From contig CAIRCM010000003.1 in the NCBI GenBank assembly GCA_903877125.1, positions 1-53,143 of the forward strand: DNA of 53,143 bases, written 5' to 3'. The notes beneath the pieces were generated by a model. That model saw only the letters and a list, made by a program, of their open reading frames with translations. It was not told the origin of the DNA and searched no databases. Source of the stretch: an uncultured Acetobacteraceae bacterium (GTDB lineage Bacteria; Pseudomonadota; Alphaproteobacteria; Acetobacterales; Acetobacteraceae). Within the stretch, counting starts at the first letter, position 1. Each line of letters opens with the position of its first letter. Below are positions 37,783-46,098 of this stretch, piece after piece. The translations under genes were made by a program, and so were the position numbers.

Positions 37783-38642
37783 GTATCGGCCAGTTCGATC
37801 AGAATACGATCCCGAGCGGCGATGTCGCCATCGTCGTGAACGGGCTGGATGGCGACATGGGTCGCGCCGGCGGCGAAATGGGCGCGCAGCCCGGCTTTTA
37901 CCGCCTCGGCATCGCCCCACAGGCACATCTGATCGATGAAATCGTCCGATCCGCCGTTCGCCAGATCGGCCTCGCTGAACCCGATCCGCAGGAAGTTGTT
38001 CCGGTAATTATCCAACGTCAGGTACCGCGCCAGCTCCTTCCGCCCGAGTGCGCGGGCCTTCGCCGGATCGGTTTCCAGCGTCACCTTCTGCTCGATCGCC
38101 AGCCACTTGTTCGGCCCGAGGATTTTCGCCGCCTCGGCGGTGTGCCTCGGGTTCGTGTTGTACGGGATCGCCCCCTGGGTCATTTCCCCTGACAGCTTCA
38201 TCATCAGCGGCCCGAGCGCGGCGACACAGATCGGCCAGTCCGCGGCGCCGGCTTCGTTCTGCACGATCCCCCGCAGGTAGTTTCGCATCGCCGGGATCGG
38301 CTTCTCGTAGACGTGCCCGCGCAGCCCCTCCACCATCGGCGGATGGCTCACGCCCAGCCCGAGGATGAAACGATCCCCATAAAGCTGGTTCAGCGTGATC
38401 ATACCCCGTTTCGACGTGAAGGCATCGCGCGCGTAGATTGACGCGATCGAGCTGCCGATTTTCAACTTCGATGTGCAGGACAGCATGAATCCCGCAACCG
38501 AGAACGATTCGTTGCCGCGCGATTCGGGATACCACAACACGTCGTATCCCAGCTTTTCCACCGTCCCCGCGAATTCCCGGATCTGCGCGGGACCGGTGAG
38601 TTTATCGGTGCCATACCAGGCGCCAAGACGTCCAAGTTTCAT
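37779..38642 (-). CDS. LLM-class (F420- or flavin-dependent) oxidoreductase
   Basis: 287 residues, luciferase-like TIM barrel: MKLGRLGAWYGTDKLTGPAQ, LGYDVLWYPESRGNESFSVA, FILGLGVSHPPMVEGLRGH. It belongs to the TIGR03620-like group of small LLM proteins usually called F420-dependent; F420 synthesis is not shown in the window, so FMN is equally possible. It lies 12 bp after the HMG-CoA lyase gene and overlaps the epimerase stub. Substrate unknown. Confidence 0.85.
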   Translation of the reverse strand: MKLGRLGAWYGTDKLTGPAQIREFAGTVEKLGYDVLWYPESRGNESFSVAGFMLSCTSKLKIGSSIASIYARDAFTSKRGMITLNQLYGDRFILGLGVSHPPMVEGLRGHVYEKPIPAMRNYLRGIVQNEAGAADWPICVAALGPLMMKLSGEMTQGAIPYNTNPRHTAEAAKILGPNKWLAIEQKVTLETDPAKARALGRKELARYLTLDNYRNNFLRIGFSEADLANGGSDDFIDQMCLWGDAEAVKAGLRAHFAAGATHVAIQPVHDDGDIAARDRILIELADT

Positions 38643-38654
38643 CGCCAGTACTCC

Positions 38655-39614
38655 TTAATGAATCGCGCGCCGGAACGCATCCAAACTGCCCGCATGGATC
38701 AATTCGCTCGGCAACTGATGCCCAACGATGTCCTCGGCCATCCGTCCGACCTCGATCAGATGATCCAGATCGACACCGGTCTCGATTCCCATTTCCTCGC
38801 ACAGCAACACCAACTCTTCCGTGCAGATATTGCCCGCCGCCTTCGGCTGACCGGCAAACGGGCAGCCGCCCAATCCACCGACCGTCGAATCGAACTGGCT
38901 CACGCCCATCTTCAGTGCGGCATGCGCATTGGCGACCGCCAGGCCCCGCGTATCGTGCAGATGCAGGGAAATCTTCATGTCCGGCCAGCGGTTGCGAACC
39001 TCCCCGATCACCTTCTCGATCCGGTGCGGCGCGCCCCACCCCATGGTGTCGGCCAACGAGAACACCGTGATCTCCGCACCGGTTTCGGACGCGATCTTCA
39101 TCCCGTCTTCCAATGTCGAAACGACCGTCGCCGGCGCGATATCGCCCTGATAGTTGCAGCCGAACGCCGCCATCACGCCCAACCGGTTCACCGGGATGCC
39201 GCGCGAAAGATGCAACTCCGTCTGCCGGCGCATCGCCGCGATATTTTCCTCCGGCGTGCGGTTGAGGTTCTTCTTCGTGAACCCGGCCGAGGCGGTCAGC
39301 GAGATCGAACCGGTGATCGTCAGCTTGTCCTTGAACGCCAGCGCGCGATCCATGCCGTTGCCGTTGAAATAAAGGCCGGTGTAGTGGATGCCCGGCTTGG
39401 CGGTGAAGCCTTCGACGACCTTTTCCGCGTCCGCCCAGCCCGGCACCAGCCGCGGATTGACGAACGAGCACGCCTGCACGTGATGCAAACCGGTTTCCGC
39501 CAAAGCCTCGATCAGCTTGATCTTGTCCGCCGTCGGGATCGGCCCGGGCTCGATCTGGAAGCCCTCGCGCGGGCCTTCTTCGTGGATATCGACGTGGCGG
39601 GGCAGGTCGGACAT
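38655..39614 (-). CDS. Hydroxymethylglutaryl-CoA lyase family protein
   Basis: 319 residues from ATG 39614, with AGGAGAA upstream; the ATG at 39650 is less likely. DRE-TIM metallolyase: the first strand carries HVDIHEEGPREGFQ (metal Asp/Glu region), later SLHLHDTRGLAVANAHAAL (metal His pair) and GGLGGCPFAGQPKAAGN with the catalytic Cys. It cleaves 3-hydroxy-3-methylglutaryl-CoA or a homologue (leucine breakdown); the N-terminal motif is EEGPREG where most lyases have DVGPRDG, so a related acyl-CoA is possible. Confidence 0.88.
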   Translation of the reverse strand: MSDLPRHVDIHEEGPREGFQIEPGPIPTADKIKLIEALAETGLHHVQACSFVNPRLVPGWADAEKVVEGFTAKPGIHYTGLYFNGNGMDRALAFKDKLTITGSISLTASAGFTKKNLNRTPEENIAAMRRQTELHLSRGIPVNRLGVMAAFGCNYQGDIAPATVVSTLEDGMKIASETGAEITVFSLADTMGWGAPHRIEKVIGEVRNRWPDMKISLHLHDTRGLAVANAHAALKMGVSQFDSTVGGLGGCPFAGQPKAAGNICTEELVLLCEEMGIETGVDLDHLIEVGRMAEDIVGHQLPSELIHAGSLDAFRRAIH

Positions 39615-39665
39615 GGCGGGTTCTCCTCTAGGTTGTCCCGACGCTAGCACCGCCGCGGCAACCTG

Positions 39666-40412
39666 TCATGACGCGTGGGCGATCGCGCAGGCGTGGTCCT
39701 GCAACGCCTCCCCCGAACCGAAATCGCCGGCCAGGCGATCGACCTGTCCGTCCAGCAGCAGGAACCCGTTCCGGCCGTCCGCGAACGTCTCCCCCACAAC
39801 GACCAGCGTGTGCTGGTCCATGTCCCTGACGGCCAGAAGCCGAAACGGGTCGATATCCACCATCGTCTCCCCATCCACCCGCATCGCACGATACGAATGC
39901 CCCGCCAGCGCGACCGGGAACGGCGCCCAAGCCCGCCCCACCCCCGCGACATGCGCCCGGATCGCCGCCAGCACGTCCTGCCGCACGCAATCGACATGGA
40001 TATGCAACTGATCCTGCGTCCGCCCGTAAGGGGAGTTGATCGCCAACGATATCTCGTCCCGTTTCAAGGAGGTTTTCAGTCGGGCCTCGACGGCTGCCCG
40101 CGCCTGCCACGCCGGCGCCCAATAATTGACCGCGTCCGGTTTCAGGATCGCCGGATCCTCGATCCCGCTGATCCGGGCGGTGGGCATGACCAGGAACTGG
40201 GCGATGCCGTTGATGTCTTTCATCAGTACCCACCCATTCGCCCTCCCCCGCGCGATATCCACCGTGACGCAGGGGCTTGGGTCGTTGTGCGCCAGTTGGT
40301 TCGGCACGCATTTGCCATCGATGATGTGCCACAGCGCGGACGGATCGGCCCGCGCCACCCCCGGCACCAACACCGCCATCAGCCAAAATCCGAGAACCGC
40401 CAATCGTGCCAT
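39666..40412 (-). CDS. cdh: CDP-diacylglycerol pyrophosphatase
   Basis: 248 residues from ATG 40412, chosen because it opens a signal peptide (MARLAVLGFWLMAVLVPGVARA). HIT-like fold with NSPYGRTQDQLHIHVDCV (about 132-149), the His-rich catalytic motif of Cdh. Cleaves CDP-diacylglycerol to CMP and phosphatidate at the envelope side of the inner membrane. Downstream on the same strand is the HMG-CoA lyase gene, across 51 bp. Together with the dagK-like and plcP-like genes, it is a second lipid-phosphate enzyme in this window, without any sign of shared control. Confidence 0.85.
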   Translation of the reverse strand: MARLAVLGFWLMAVLVPGVARADPSALWHIIDGKCVPNQLAHNDPSPCVTVDIARGRANGWVLMKDINGIAQFLVMPTARISGIEDPAILKPDAVNYWAPAWQARAAVEARLKTSLKRDEISLAINSPYGRTQDQLHIHVDCVRQDVLAAIRAHVAGVGRAWAPFPVALAGHSYRAMRVDGETMVDIDPFRLLAVRDMDQHTLVVVGETFADGRNGFLLLDGQVDRLAGDFGSGEALQDHACAIAHAS

Positions 40413-40541
40413 GGCTCTGAAACCTCCGTGGGGTGGGGAGCACGGTTTACACCGGACCGCATGGCGCGGGGAGGGCGCCTCGGTTGAAACACAGCCCACC
40501 AGTGCTACGCTAAGGTCCGAACAAGCAGAAGGAACCAATCC

Positions 40542-40919
40542 ATGCCCACCACCCTGCAAGACATGCTCGCCGTCGCCCACGCCGCCGTGCCCATGATCAG
40601 CCCGGCCGACGCCGCCGCGCTGGTGAAGGACGCCGGTGCGGTCATCGTCGATATCCGCGACGGCACCGAGGTCGCCGCCACCGGCAAAGCCAAGGGCGCG
40701 ATCACGATCCCCCGAGGCTCGCTCGAATCCCGTGCCTGCCCGACCTCCGCCACCTATGTCCCCGCGCTGCGCCAGGACAAGCCGGTCATTTTGTATTGCG
40801 CCGGCGGCAACCGCGCGGCGTTGGCGGGCAAGACCCTCCTGGACCTGGGCTACACGGATGTGCGTAACCTCGGCGGCTTCCGCGACTGGGTCGCCGGCGG
40901 CGGCGAGGTGGAGAAATAA
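40542..40919 (+). CDS. Rhodanese-domain protein
   Basis: 125 residues, single rhodanese domain. The active loop ILYCAGGNRAALAG has the sulfur-carrying Cys86; DIRDGTEVAATGKAKGAI is the conserved N-terminal strand. It likely moves sulfane sulfur in the cytoplasm; no signal peptide. It starts 129 bp from the divergent cdh gene and is not in an obvious operon. The loop CAGGNRA has six residues, as in sulfurtransferases and not phosphatases. Confidence 0.9.
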   Translation: MPTTLQDMLAVAHAAVPMISPADAAALVKDAGAVIVDIRDGTEVAATGKAKGAITIPRGSLESRACPTSATYVPALRQDKPVILYCAGGNRAALAGKTLLDLGYTDVRNLGGFRDWVAGGGEVEK

Positions 40920-40982
40920 CGCAAAAATTTCAGCCGCCGGTTACGGCGGACTATGCGTGAAGGAACGCGCGGCGGTGCTGCT

Positions 40983-41423
40983 TCAAGCACCGCCGCCCGA
41001 AAAATCCCCCCAGCCCAAAACCCGGGAAATCCGGATCGCGATCACCGGCAAGGACCCGATATCCATGGCCCGATACTGCGGATAACGCCCACGCAACCGC
41101 GCCTGCGCCGCGTCATGCTCCGCCCCGCCCGCCAAAATCTCCGCATCCCCGCGCAGCATGACCCAGGCCAGACGCGACCAGTCCTCATCCCATCGGTCCA
41201 CCGTCAAAGCCACCGCCGGATTGACCTGAATGTTCCGGATCCGTTTCAATGGAATATCCGTCCGCTTCGGCTTCTCATCGACCGTGATATAGGCCGACAG
41301 TCCTTCCACCGCGTAACACACCGGCACCAGATGCGGCACGCCGCGCCCGTCGGCCGTCGCCAGACGGCCCACGCGGCTGGTTTCCAGGAAGCGGTATTGC
41401 GCATCGGTCAACATGCCGGCCAT
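40983..41423 (-). CDS. Pyridoxamine-5'-phosphate-oxidase-like (PPOX-class) flavoprotein
   Basis: 146 residues from ATG 41423; ATG 41414 and 41426 are near-equal choices and none has a good ribosome site. Split-barrel flavin fold: FLETSRVGRLATADGRGVPH, PVCYAVEGLSAYI, RIRNIQVNPAVALTVDRW. It belongs to the TIGR03668-like group that binds F420 or FMN. Given the LLM proteins nearby, F420 use is possible but not shown. Divergent from the dioxygenase gene; starts are about 36 bp apart. Confidence 0.82.
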   Translation of the reverse strand: MAGMLTDAQYRFLETSRVGRLATADGRGVPHLVPVCYAVEGLSAYITVDEKPKRTDIPLKRIRNIQVNPAVALTVDRWDEDWSRLAWVMLRGDAEILAGGAEHDAAQARLRGRYPQYRAMDIGSLPVIAIRISRVLGWGDFSGGGA

Positions 41424-41458
41424 CATAGGCCAACCCATCCAACCAAAGGAAACGTGGC

Positions 41459-42013
41459 ATGGCCGATGCCGAGACTCTCCCCCGCACGCCCCCCCAGATT
41501 CTGGGGCCATTCTACCCCTTCATGCACAAGCCCATCGAAAACGGAGATCTCACGAGCGGCGGCAAGGCGATCGGCACCGTGCTGCACCTCTCCGGCCGCA
41601 TCCTCACCGACGACGGCGCCCCCATCGTCAACGCTCGGGTCGAAATCTGGCAGGCCAACGCCAATGGCCGCTACGCCCATCCGAACGACACCACCGAACC
41701 GGCGCTGGACCCGGCGTTCCACGGCTTCGCGGTCGTCCATACCGACAGCGAAGGCCGCTACGCCGTCACCACGATCCGCCCGCGCGCCTACCAGGTCACG
41801 CCCGGCCGCTGGCGCCCCGCCCACATCCACTTCCAGGTGGACAGCTCCAGCGAGCGGCTCGTCACCCAGATGTATTTCGCCGGCGATCAATACAACGACA
41901 TCGATCCCTGGCGGAACAGCACCGCCCGCGCCGACGCCCTGACCGTCGATCCCGTCACCCGCCCCGATGGCAGCCAGGAGGCGACGTTCGACATCGTGAT
42001 GATGCGTGCCTGA
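41459..42013 (+). CDS. Intradiol ring-cleavage dioxygenase
   Basis: 184 residues. Non-haem Fe(III) enzyme of the protocatechuate 3,4-dioxygenase type. N-terminal PQILGPFYPF; Fe-binding Tyr in NGRYAHPN, and RPAHIHFQV with two ligand His. These enzymes open catechol or hydroxyquinol rings between the hydroxyls. It is short and single-subunit, suggesting a catechol- or hydroxyquinol-like role, not the alpha/beta protocatechuate pair. The stop lies 8 bases past the TauD-like start, so the two are translationally coupled. Confidence 0.88.
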   Translation: MADAETLPRTPPQILGPFYPFMHKPIENGDLTSGGKAIGTVLHLSGRILTDDGAPIVNARVEIWQANANGRYAHPNDTTEPALDPAFHGFAVVHTDSEGRYAVTTIRPRAYQVTPGRWRPAHIHFQVDSSSERLVTQMYFAGDQYNDIDPWRNSTARADALTVDPVTRPDGSQEATFDIVMMRA

Positions 42014-42851
42014 TCCGACCTTCACCAACCTCGGCGGCCACATGGCCACGGCCGTCGAGGGCGTGGACCTCAACACCCCGCCCACACCCGAACTGGCCGC
42101 GACGTTGCGCAAGGCCCTGTGGGACAATCAGGTGCTCTGCATCCGCGGCCAATCCATCGGCCCCGGCGCATATCTCACCGCGATCAGCGCTTTTGGCGAA
42201 CCCCAGATCCGCCCGGAAATCCCCCACGTGGACGGCTTCCCCGCGGTCACCACCCTGTCCAGCGAGGACCGTGACACCAAAGGCGACGGCAAACGCCTCG
42301 TCGCCGGTGCCACCTGGCACTCCGACGACAGCTTCATGGCTCGGCCAAGCGCCCTGACCGCGCTCTATGGTATCGTGGTCCCGGACGAGGGCGGCGACAC
42401 CCAATACGCCAATATGTACGCCGCCTACGAAGCATTGCCGGAAGATAAACGCCGCCACCTCGACACGCTCCAGGTCGTGCACACGATGAAGCCGGCGCGT
42501 GAGGGCCTCGGCCGCACACGGTCGATCGACCCGGCGATTCTCGCGCAGCGCCCGCCATCCACCCACCCGCTGATCCGCACCCACCCCGAGACCGGGCGCA
42601 AGGCGCTCTACATCAGCCGCAACCGGATGGACCACATCGTCGGGATGGACCGCGCGGAGGGACACAGACTGATCGACGAACTCGTCGAACACGCGATCCA
42701 GCCCCAGTTCACCTACCGCCACAAATGGCGCCAGGGCGATATCGTGATCTGGGACAACCGCTGCCTGATGCACAAAGCCAACGGCGACTACCCCGAAGGC
42801 GCCCGCCGTTTCATGCAACGGATCATCGTCGCCGGAGAAGTGCCGGTCTAA
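42006..42851 (+). CDS. TauD/TfdA-family Fe(II)/2-oxoglutarate dioxygenase
   Basis: 281 residues from GTG 42006. Jelly-roll fold with the facial triad: TWHSDDSFM supplies His and Asp (near residue 105), and IWDNRCLMHKANGDY supplies the distal His (near 255); ARRFMQRIIV has the 2-oxoglutarate Arg. Members hydroxylate taurine, phenoxyacetates and other substrates, often releasing the substituent. The link to an intradiol dioxygenase suggests aromatic breakdown (as with TfdA plus catechol cleavage). Its TAA overlaps dispersed repeat copy 3. Confidence 0.88.
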   Translation: MPDPTFTNLGGHMATAVEGVDLNTPPTPELAATLRKALWDNQVLCIRGQSIGPGAYLTAISAFGEPQIRPEIPHVDGFPAVTTLSSEDRDTKGDGKRLVAGATWHSDDSFMARPSALTALYGIVVPDEGGDTQYANMYAAYEALPEDKRRHLDTLQVVHTMKPAREGLGRTRSIDPAILAQRPPSTHPLIRTHPETGRKALYISRNRMDHIVGMDRAEGHRLIDELVEHAIQPQFTYRHKWRQGDIVIWDNRCLMHKANGDYPEGARRFMQRIIVAGEVPV

Positions 42852-42885
42852 CGCCGCCGTGTGATTCCACCTCCGGCGATCACGC
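42851..42885 (+). repeat. Dispersed REP-like repeat, copy 3 (left end missing)
   Basis: 35 bases matching positions 10-44 of the repeat, beginning at the last base of the TauD stop and ending ATCACGC, 1 base before the convergent thioesterase stop. It lacks GCGTGATTC; the middle has GTGTGATTCC, the variant also seen in copy 4. Confidence 0.85.
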
Positions 42886-42886
42886 C

Positions 42887-43324
42887 CTAACCGGCCCGAA
42901 TCCCCTCCAAAACAGCGCGAGACTCCTCCGGAATCACCACCGGTTTCTGCGACCCGCGCTCGACGAACACGTGCACGAAATGCCCCTCGGCCGCCGCGAC
43001 ATCCTCGTCGTTGCGGAACACCCCGATCTCGTACCGCACCGAAGACCGCCCGATATGCGCGACCCGGATGCCCACCGCCACCCGGTCGGGAAACGCGAGG
43101 GAGCTGTGATACCGGCACGCCACCTCGGCCACCACGCAATGCGTCGGCCCTTCGAACAGCCCGACCACTTTTTCCGTCATCTCGTAATAAGTGACCGCCG
43201 TGTCGAAGTACGAGAAATAATTGACGTTGTTCACATGCTGGAACACGTCGTTGTCCATCCACCGCGTCGTCAGCGCATGGAACCAGCGGTAATCGGCGCG
43301 GCGGCCAGGCGGCGGGCGGCTCAT
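42887..43324 (-). CDS. Hotdog-fold acyl-CoA thioesterase (4HBT family)
   Basis: 145 residues from ATG 43324; the upstream extension is not family-like. Hotdog fold: RWMDNDVFQHVNNVNYFSYFD (split across the first strand and helix; catalytic Asp in the WMDND region) and VAEVACRYHSSLAFPDRV. It hydrolyses acyl-CoA thioesters; chain length unknown. Divergent from the diguanylate cyclase, convergent with the TauD gene across repeat copy 3. Confidence 0.9.
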   Translation of the reverse strand: MSRPPPGRRADYRWFHALTTRWMDNDVFQHVNNVNYFSYFDTAVTYYEMTEKVVGLFEGPTHCVVAEVACRYHSSLAFPDRVAVGIRVAHIGRSSVRYEIGVFRNDEDVAAAEGHFVHVFVERGSQKPVVIPEESRAVLEGIRAG

Positions 43325-43414
43325 GACAGACACTCCAGATAATCGGGAGCCCGGTTCAACCGCATCCGCCCCCGCCCGTCCAGCCACAAAAAAACACCGG
43401 GAAACGCCGCGCTG

Positions 43415-43439
43415 GAAACCTTTCGTTAACCTTTCTCCG
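43415..43439 (+). promoter_or_regulatory. CtrA-box-like motif upstream of the diguanylate cyclase
   Basis: AAACCTTTCGTTAACCTTTC on the plus strand, nearly identical to the motif before the chemoreceptor (14543-14568, minus strand). It fits a half-degenerate TTAA-N7-TTAA site and lies 37-61 bp upstream of ATG 43476, a position suited to direct activation. Confidence 0.5.
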
Positions 43440-43475
43440 TCATGCTGCGCCCAAACACCACGAGACGCGAAACGC

Positions 43476-44900
43476 ATGACCGAAACCAAGCCCCCTGGAG
43501 ACATTCAAGTGCATGCAGCGCGGTTCTTCCCCGCCGCGGCCGAACGACTGCGCGGCGCCCTGCTGGACAGCCGGCAACGCTGGCGCGAGCTGGTCGGCCT
43601 GAGCGCCGATCTCGCCTTCGAAACCGACAATCTGGGCCGCCTCACCTTTCTCTATCCAGACCCCGCCTTGGGCTGGCCGGCCGGGGCGATGATCGGCGGC
43701 GACGCCTCGGCCCTGCTGGCCGATGGCGGCGACGGCGCGGGGTTCGATCCCTTCCGCGTCACCGTGCGCGTACGCCACCGTCGAGCCTGGCTGCGTCGTG
43801 GCGACGGCGGCGTCGTCTGCCTCGCCTTCAGCGCCGAGCCGATGCTGGACTCCCTCGGCCATATCACCGGGGTACGCGGGGTTGGCACCGATGTCACCGC
43901 GTTGGACGCCCCGGCGGCCAAACTGGCGGGGGCACAGCGCCTGGGCGATGCGCTCGACCATATTCTCTCGCGCATGGGGCAGGAGGTGTTGGCCCCCAAA
44001 ATGCTGCGTGCCGCGCTCGATGCGATGGCCAAAACCCTGGGGGCGGAGGGCGCGGCGGCGATCATGCTGCCCAATGAGATTCTGCCCCCCGGCCAACAGA
44101 CAGCGATCCTCGCCCACCGCGCCGGCACCGGCGCCGACGCGATCCTCGCCGATGCCGCCGCGCTGCTGGCGGAACACACCGACGCCCCGCTGCAAACCTC
44201 GGGGGTGGACGGGCGGCGCATCCTCGTCGATATCTGCCAGACCCGCTTCGGCGCACAGACCGGCCTCGCCGCCTGGCGCGCCGCCGACGGCCGAGCATGG
44301 GACCAGGACGACATCCGCCTGATCGCCGCCGCCGGAAAAATCGTCCGCATGGCCCTCGACCATGAATCGATCCAGCGGGAGATGATGCGCCAGGCCCGCA
44401 CCGATCCGCTCACCGGCCTGCTCAACCGACGCGCCTTCCGGGAGGAAGTGTTGCGCCACACCGACCGCGCCGACCGGGAAGGCCTGCCGAGCACCCTGAT
44501 GTTCGTGGATCTGGATCATTTCAAGTCGGTGAACGACCGCCTGGGGCATGAGGTCGGCGATCAGGTGCTCGTCCGCACCGCCACCGTCCTGCGCGACATC
44601 GTCCGCCCCGCCGACCTCGTCTCCCGTCTCGGCGGCGACGAATTCGCCCTCTGGCTCGGCGGCGCCGACCACATGACAGCAGCCGAACGGGCGGAGGCAT
44701 TGCGCACCGGCGTGCCCAAGGCGCTCGATGAATTCACCGGCGGCAACCCGCGGATCACTTTGTCCATCGGCATCGCCACCCGCGCGGTCCGGGCGGACGA
44801 AGACATCGACGGCCTGATCCGGCGCGCCGACGAAGCGATGTACGAGGCCAAACGCAACGGGCGCGGGCATTGGCGGGTGTCGCTGATGGAGGCCGGATGA
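43476..44900 (+). CDS. Diguanylate cyclase with PAS- and GAF-like sensor
   Basis: 474 residues from ATG 43476; the earlier ATG at 43323 is unlikely because the added residues are low complexity. The N-terminal 120 or so residues resemble PAS (LSADLAFETDNLGRLTFLYP), the middle 140-290 is GAF-like, and the C-terminal 165 are a GGDEF domain. The active site GGDEF is at 386-390 and the product-inhibition site RPAD lies five residues before it, so c-di-GMP synthesis with feedback inhibition is expected. No membrane helix: a cytosolic sensor. It overlaps the DUF2336 gene by 4 bases. Confidence 0.93.
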   Translation: MTETKPPGDIQVHAARFFPAAAERLRGALLDSRQRWRELVGLSADLAFETDNLGRLTFLYPDPALGWPAGAMIGGDASALLADGGDGAGFDPFRVTVRVRHRRAWLRRGDGGVVCLAFSAEPMLDSLGHITGVRGVGTDVTALDAPAAKLAGAQRLGDALDHILSRMGQEVLAPKMLRAALDAMAKTLGAEGAAAIMLPNEILPPGQQTAILAHRAGTGADAILADAAALLAEHTDAPLQTSGVDGRRILVDICQTRFGAQTGLAAWRAADGRAWDQDDIRLIAAAGKIVRMALDHESIQREMMRQARTDPLTGLLNRRAFREEVLRHTDRADREGLPSTLMFVDLDHFKSVNDRLGHEVGDQVLVRTATVLRDIVRPADLVSRLGGDEFALWLGGADHMTAAERAEALRTGVPKALDEFTGGNPRITLSIGIATRAVRADEDIDGLIRRADEAMYEAKRNGRGHWRVSLMEAG

Positions 44901-45928
44901 TGCAAACCGACGGGCTGGTCCGCGATCTCCTCGCTCAGAAACTGGCCACGCTGACGAACGGGCTGCCGGACGAGGCGCAGGCCCGTCTGCGCCAGCAGGC
45001 GTACGAAGCCCTCACCCGGCTGGTCGCCGATGAGGCCGAACGGGTCCGCGCCGCCATCGCCAACGCGGTCAAGGACCTGCCGGACGTGCCGCATAAGCTG
45101 ATCATGGCGCTCGCTCATGACAGTTCAGTTATGGTCGCGGAACCGGTGATTCTGTTCTCCCCGCTCCTGAGCAGCGAGGATCTTATCGCCCTGGTCTCGG
45201 CCGCGCCCTCGCCCGGCACGGTCGCCGCCGTCGCCCGGCGGCCGGGCATCGACGAAGGTGTTTCCGACGCGGTCGTCGCGTCGGACAACCCCGATGCGAT
45301 CCTGGCGCTCCTGGACAATCCCTCCGCCCAGATCCGGGAGGCCGCGCTGGATATCCTGGCCGCCGCCTCGGCCGACCATCCGGCCTGGCAGGAACCCCTG
45401 GTGCGCCGCCCGATGCTGCCGCCGAAAGCGGCGCGCGCCTTGTCCGAAATCGTATCCTCGCATCTGCTGGCCACGCTGGCGGCACGGACCGATCTGGACC
45501 GGACCTGCGCACGCCGGCTCGCCGCCCGTCTGTCCGCTGCCCCGGCCGCCACGGGCAACGAGATGCCGGCGGCGCTGGCGCTGACCGAAGCGCGGCGCCT
45601 GTCGCACGCTGGCCTGTTGAGCGAGCAGTCGCTCCTGGGCGCGGTGCGGCGCGGCGATGCGACAATGGTGACGGCCCTGCTGGCCGTCGCGGCCGACGTG
45701 CCGGTGCCCGTGGTCGAACGTGCGGCCACGCTGCGCAGTGCCAAGGGGCTGGTGAGCCTGGTCTGGCAAGCCGGCTTCACCATGCGCGCCGGTGCCGCGG
45801 TGCAGAGTCTGCTCGGCCTCTTGCCCCCGGGCGAAGCGCTGGCCGCCGGGCCGGGCGGCGGTTTCCCGCTTTCGCCCGAGGAACTGCGCTGGCAGATGAC
45901 ATTCCTGAACACGGACAGCCTGCCCTGA
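44897..45928 (+). CDS. DUF2336 protein, helical repeat
   Basis: 343 residues. All-helical, Ala/Leu-rich, with repeating motifs (VSDAVVASDNPDAILALLDN, IREAALDILAAASADHP) typical of DUF2336 HEAT-like proteins of alphaproteobacteria; function unknown. ATG 44897 overlaps the diguanylate cyclase stop (ATGA), so translation is coupled; ATG 44900 is the alternative. It may act as a protein partner or effector in the c-di-GMP output. The upstream frame to 44870 is unlikely. Confidence 0.85.
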   Translation: MMQTDGLVRDLLAQKLATLTNGLPDEAQARLRQQAYEALTRLVADEAERVRAAIANAVKDLPDVPHKLIMALAHDSSVMVAEPVILFSPLLSSEDLIALVSAAPSPGTVAAVARRPGIDEGVSDAVVASDNPDAILALLDNPSAQIREAALDILAAASADHPAWQEPLVRRPMLPPKAARALSEIVSSHLLATLAARTDLDRTCARRLAARLSAAPAATGNEMPAALALTEARRLSHAGLLSEQSLLGAVRRGDATMVTALLAVAADVPVPVVERAATLRSAKGLVSLVWQAGFTMRAGAAVQSLLGLLPPGEALAAGPGGGFPLSPEELRWQMTFLNTDSLP

Positions 45929-46003
45929 CGACGTTTGTCGGGAGATTTTACACCTCCGCCACAGGTGCCGGGAATTACCGCCTTATGTCAGTGCATTAAC
46001 GGA

Positions 46004-46018
46004 TGGCATGCACTTTGC
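46004..46018 (+). promoter_or_regulatory. Sigma-54 promoter (-24/-12) for the PEP-CTERM gene
   Basis: TGGCATG-N4-TTGC with the GG and GC exactly 12 bases apart, matching TGGCAC-N5-TTGC at all key positions except one. It lies about 80 bp before ATG 46099, in an otherwise GC-poor gap. A sigma-54 gene must be activated by an enhancer-binding protein; sites for it should lie further upstream. Confidence 0.65.
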
Positions 46019-46098
46019 GTATAAGCCCGCAGAACTTATAAACGTCGGGCTGGCACTCGATTCGGCGTGACGACCGGAACAAAACAGGGGATTTTGCA

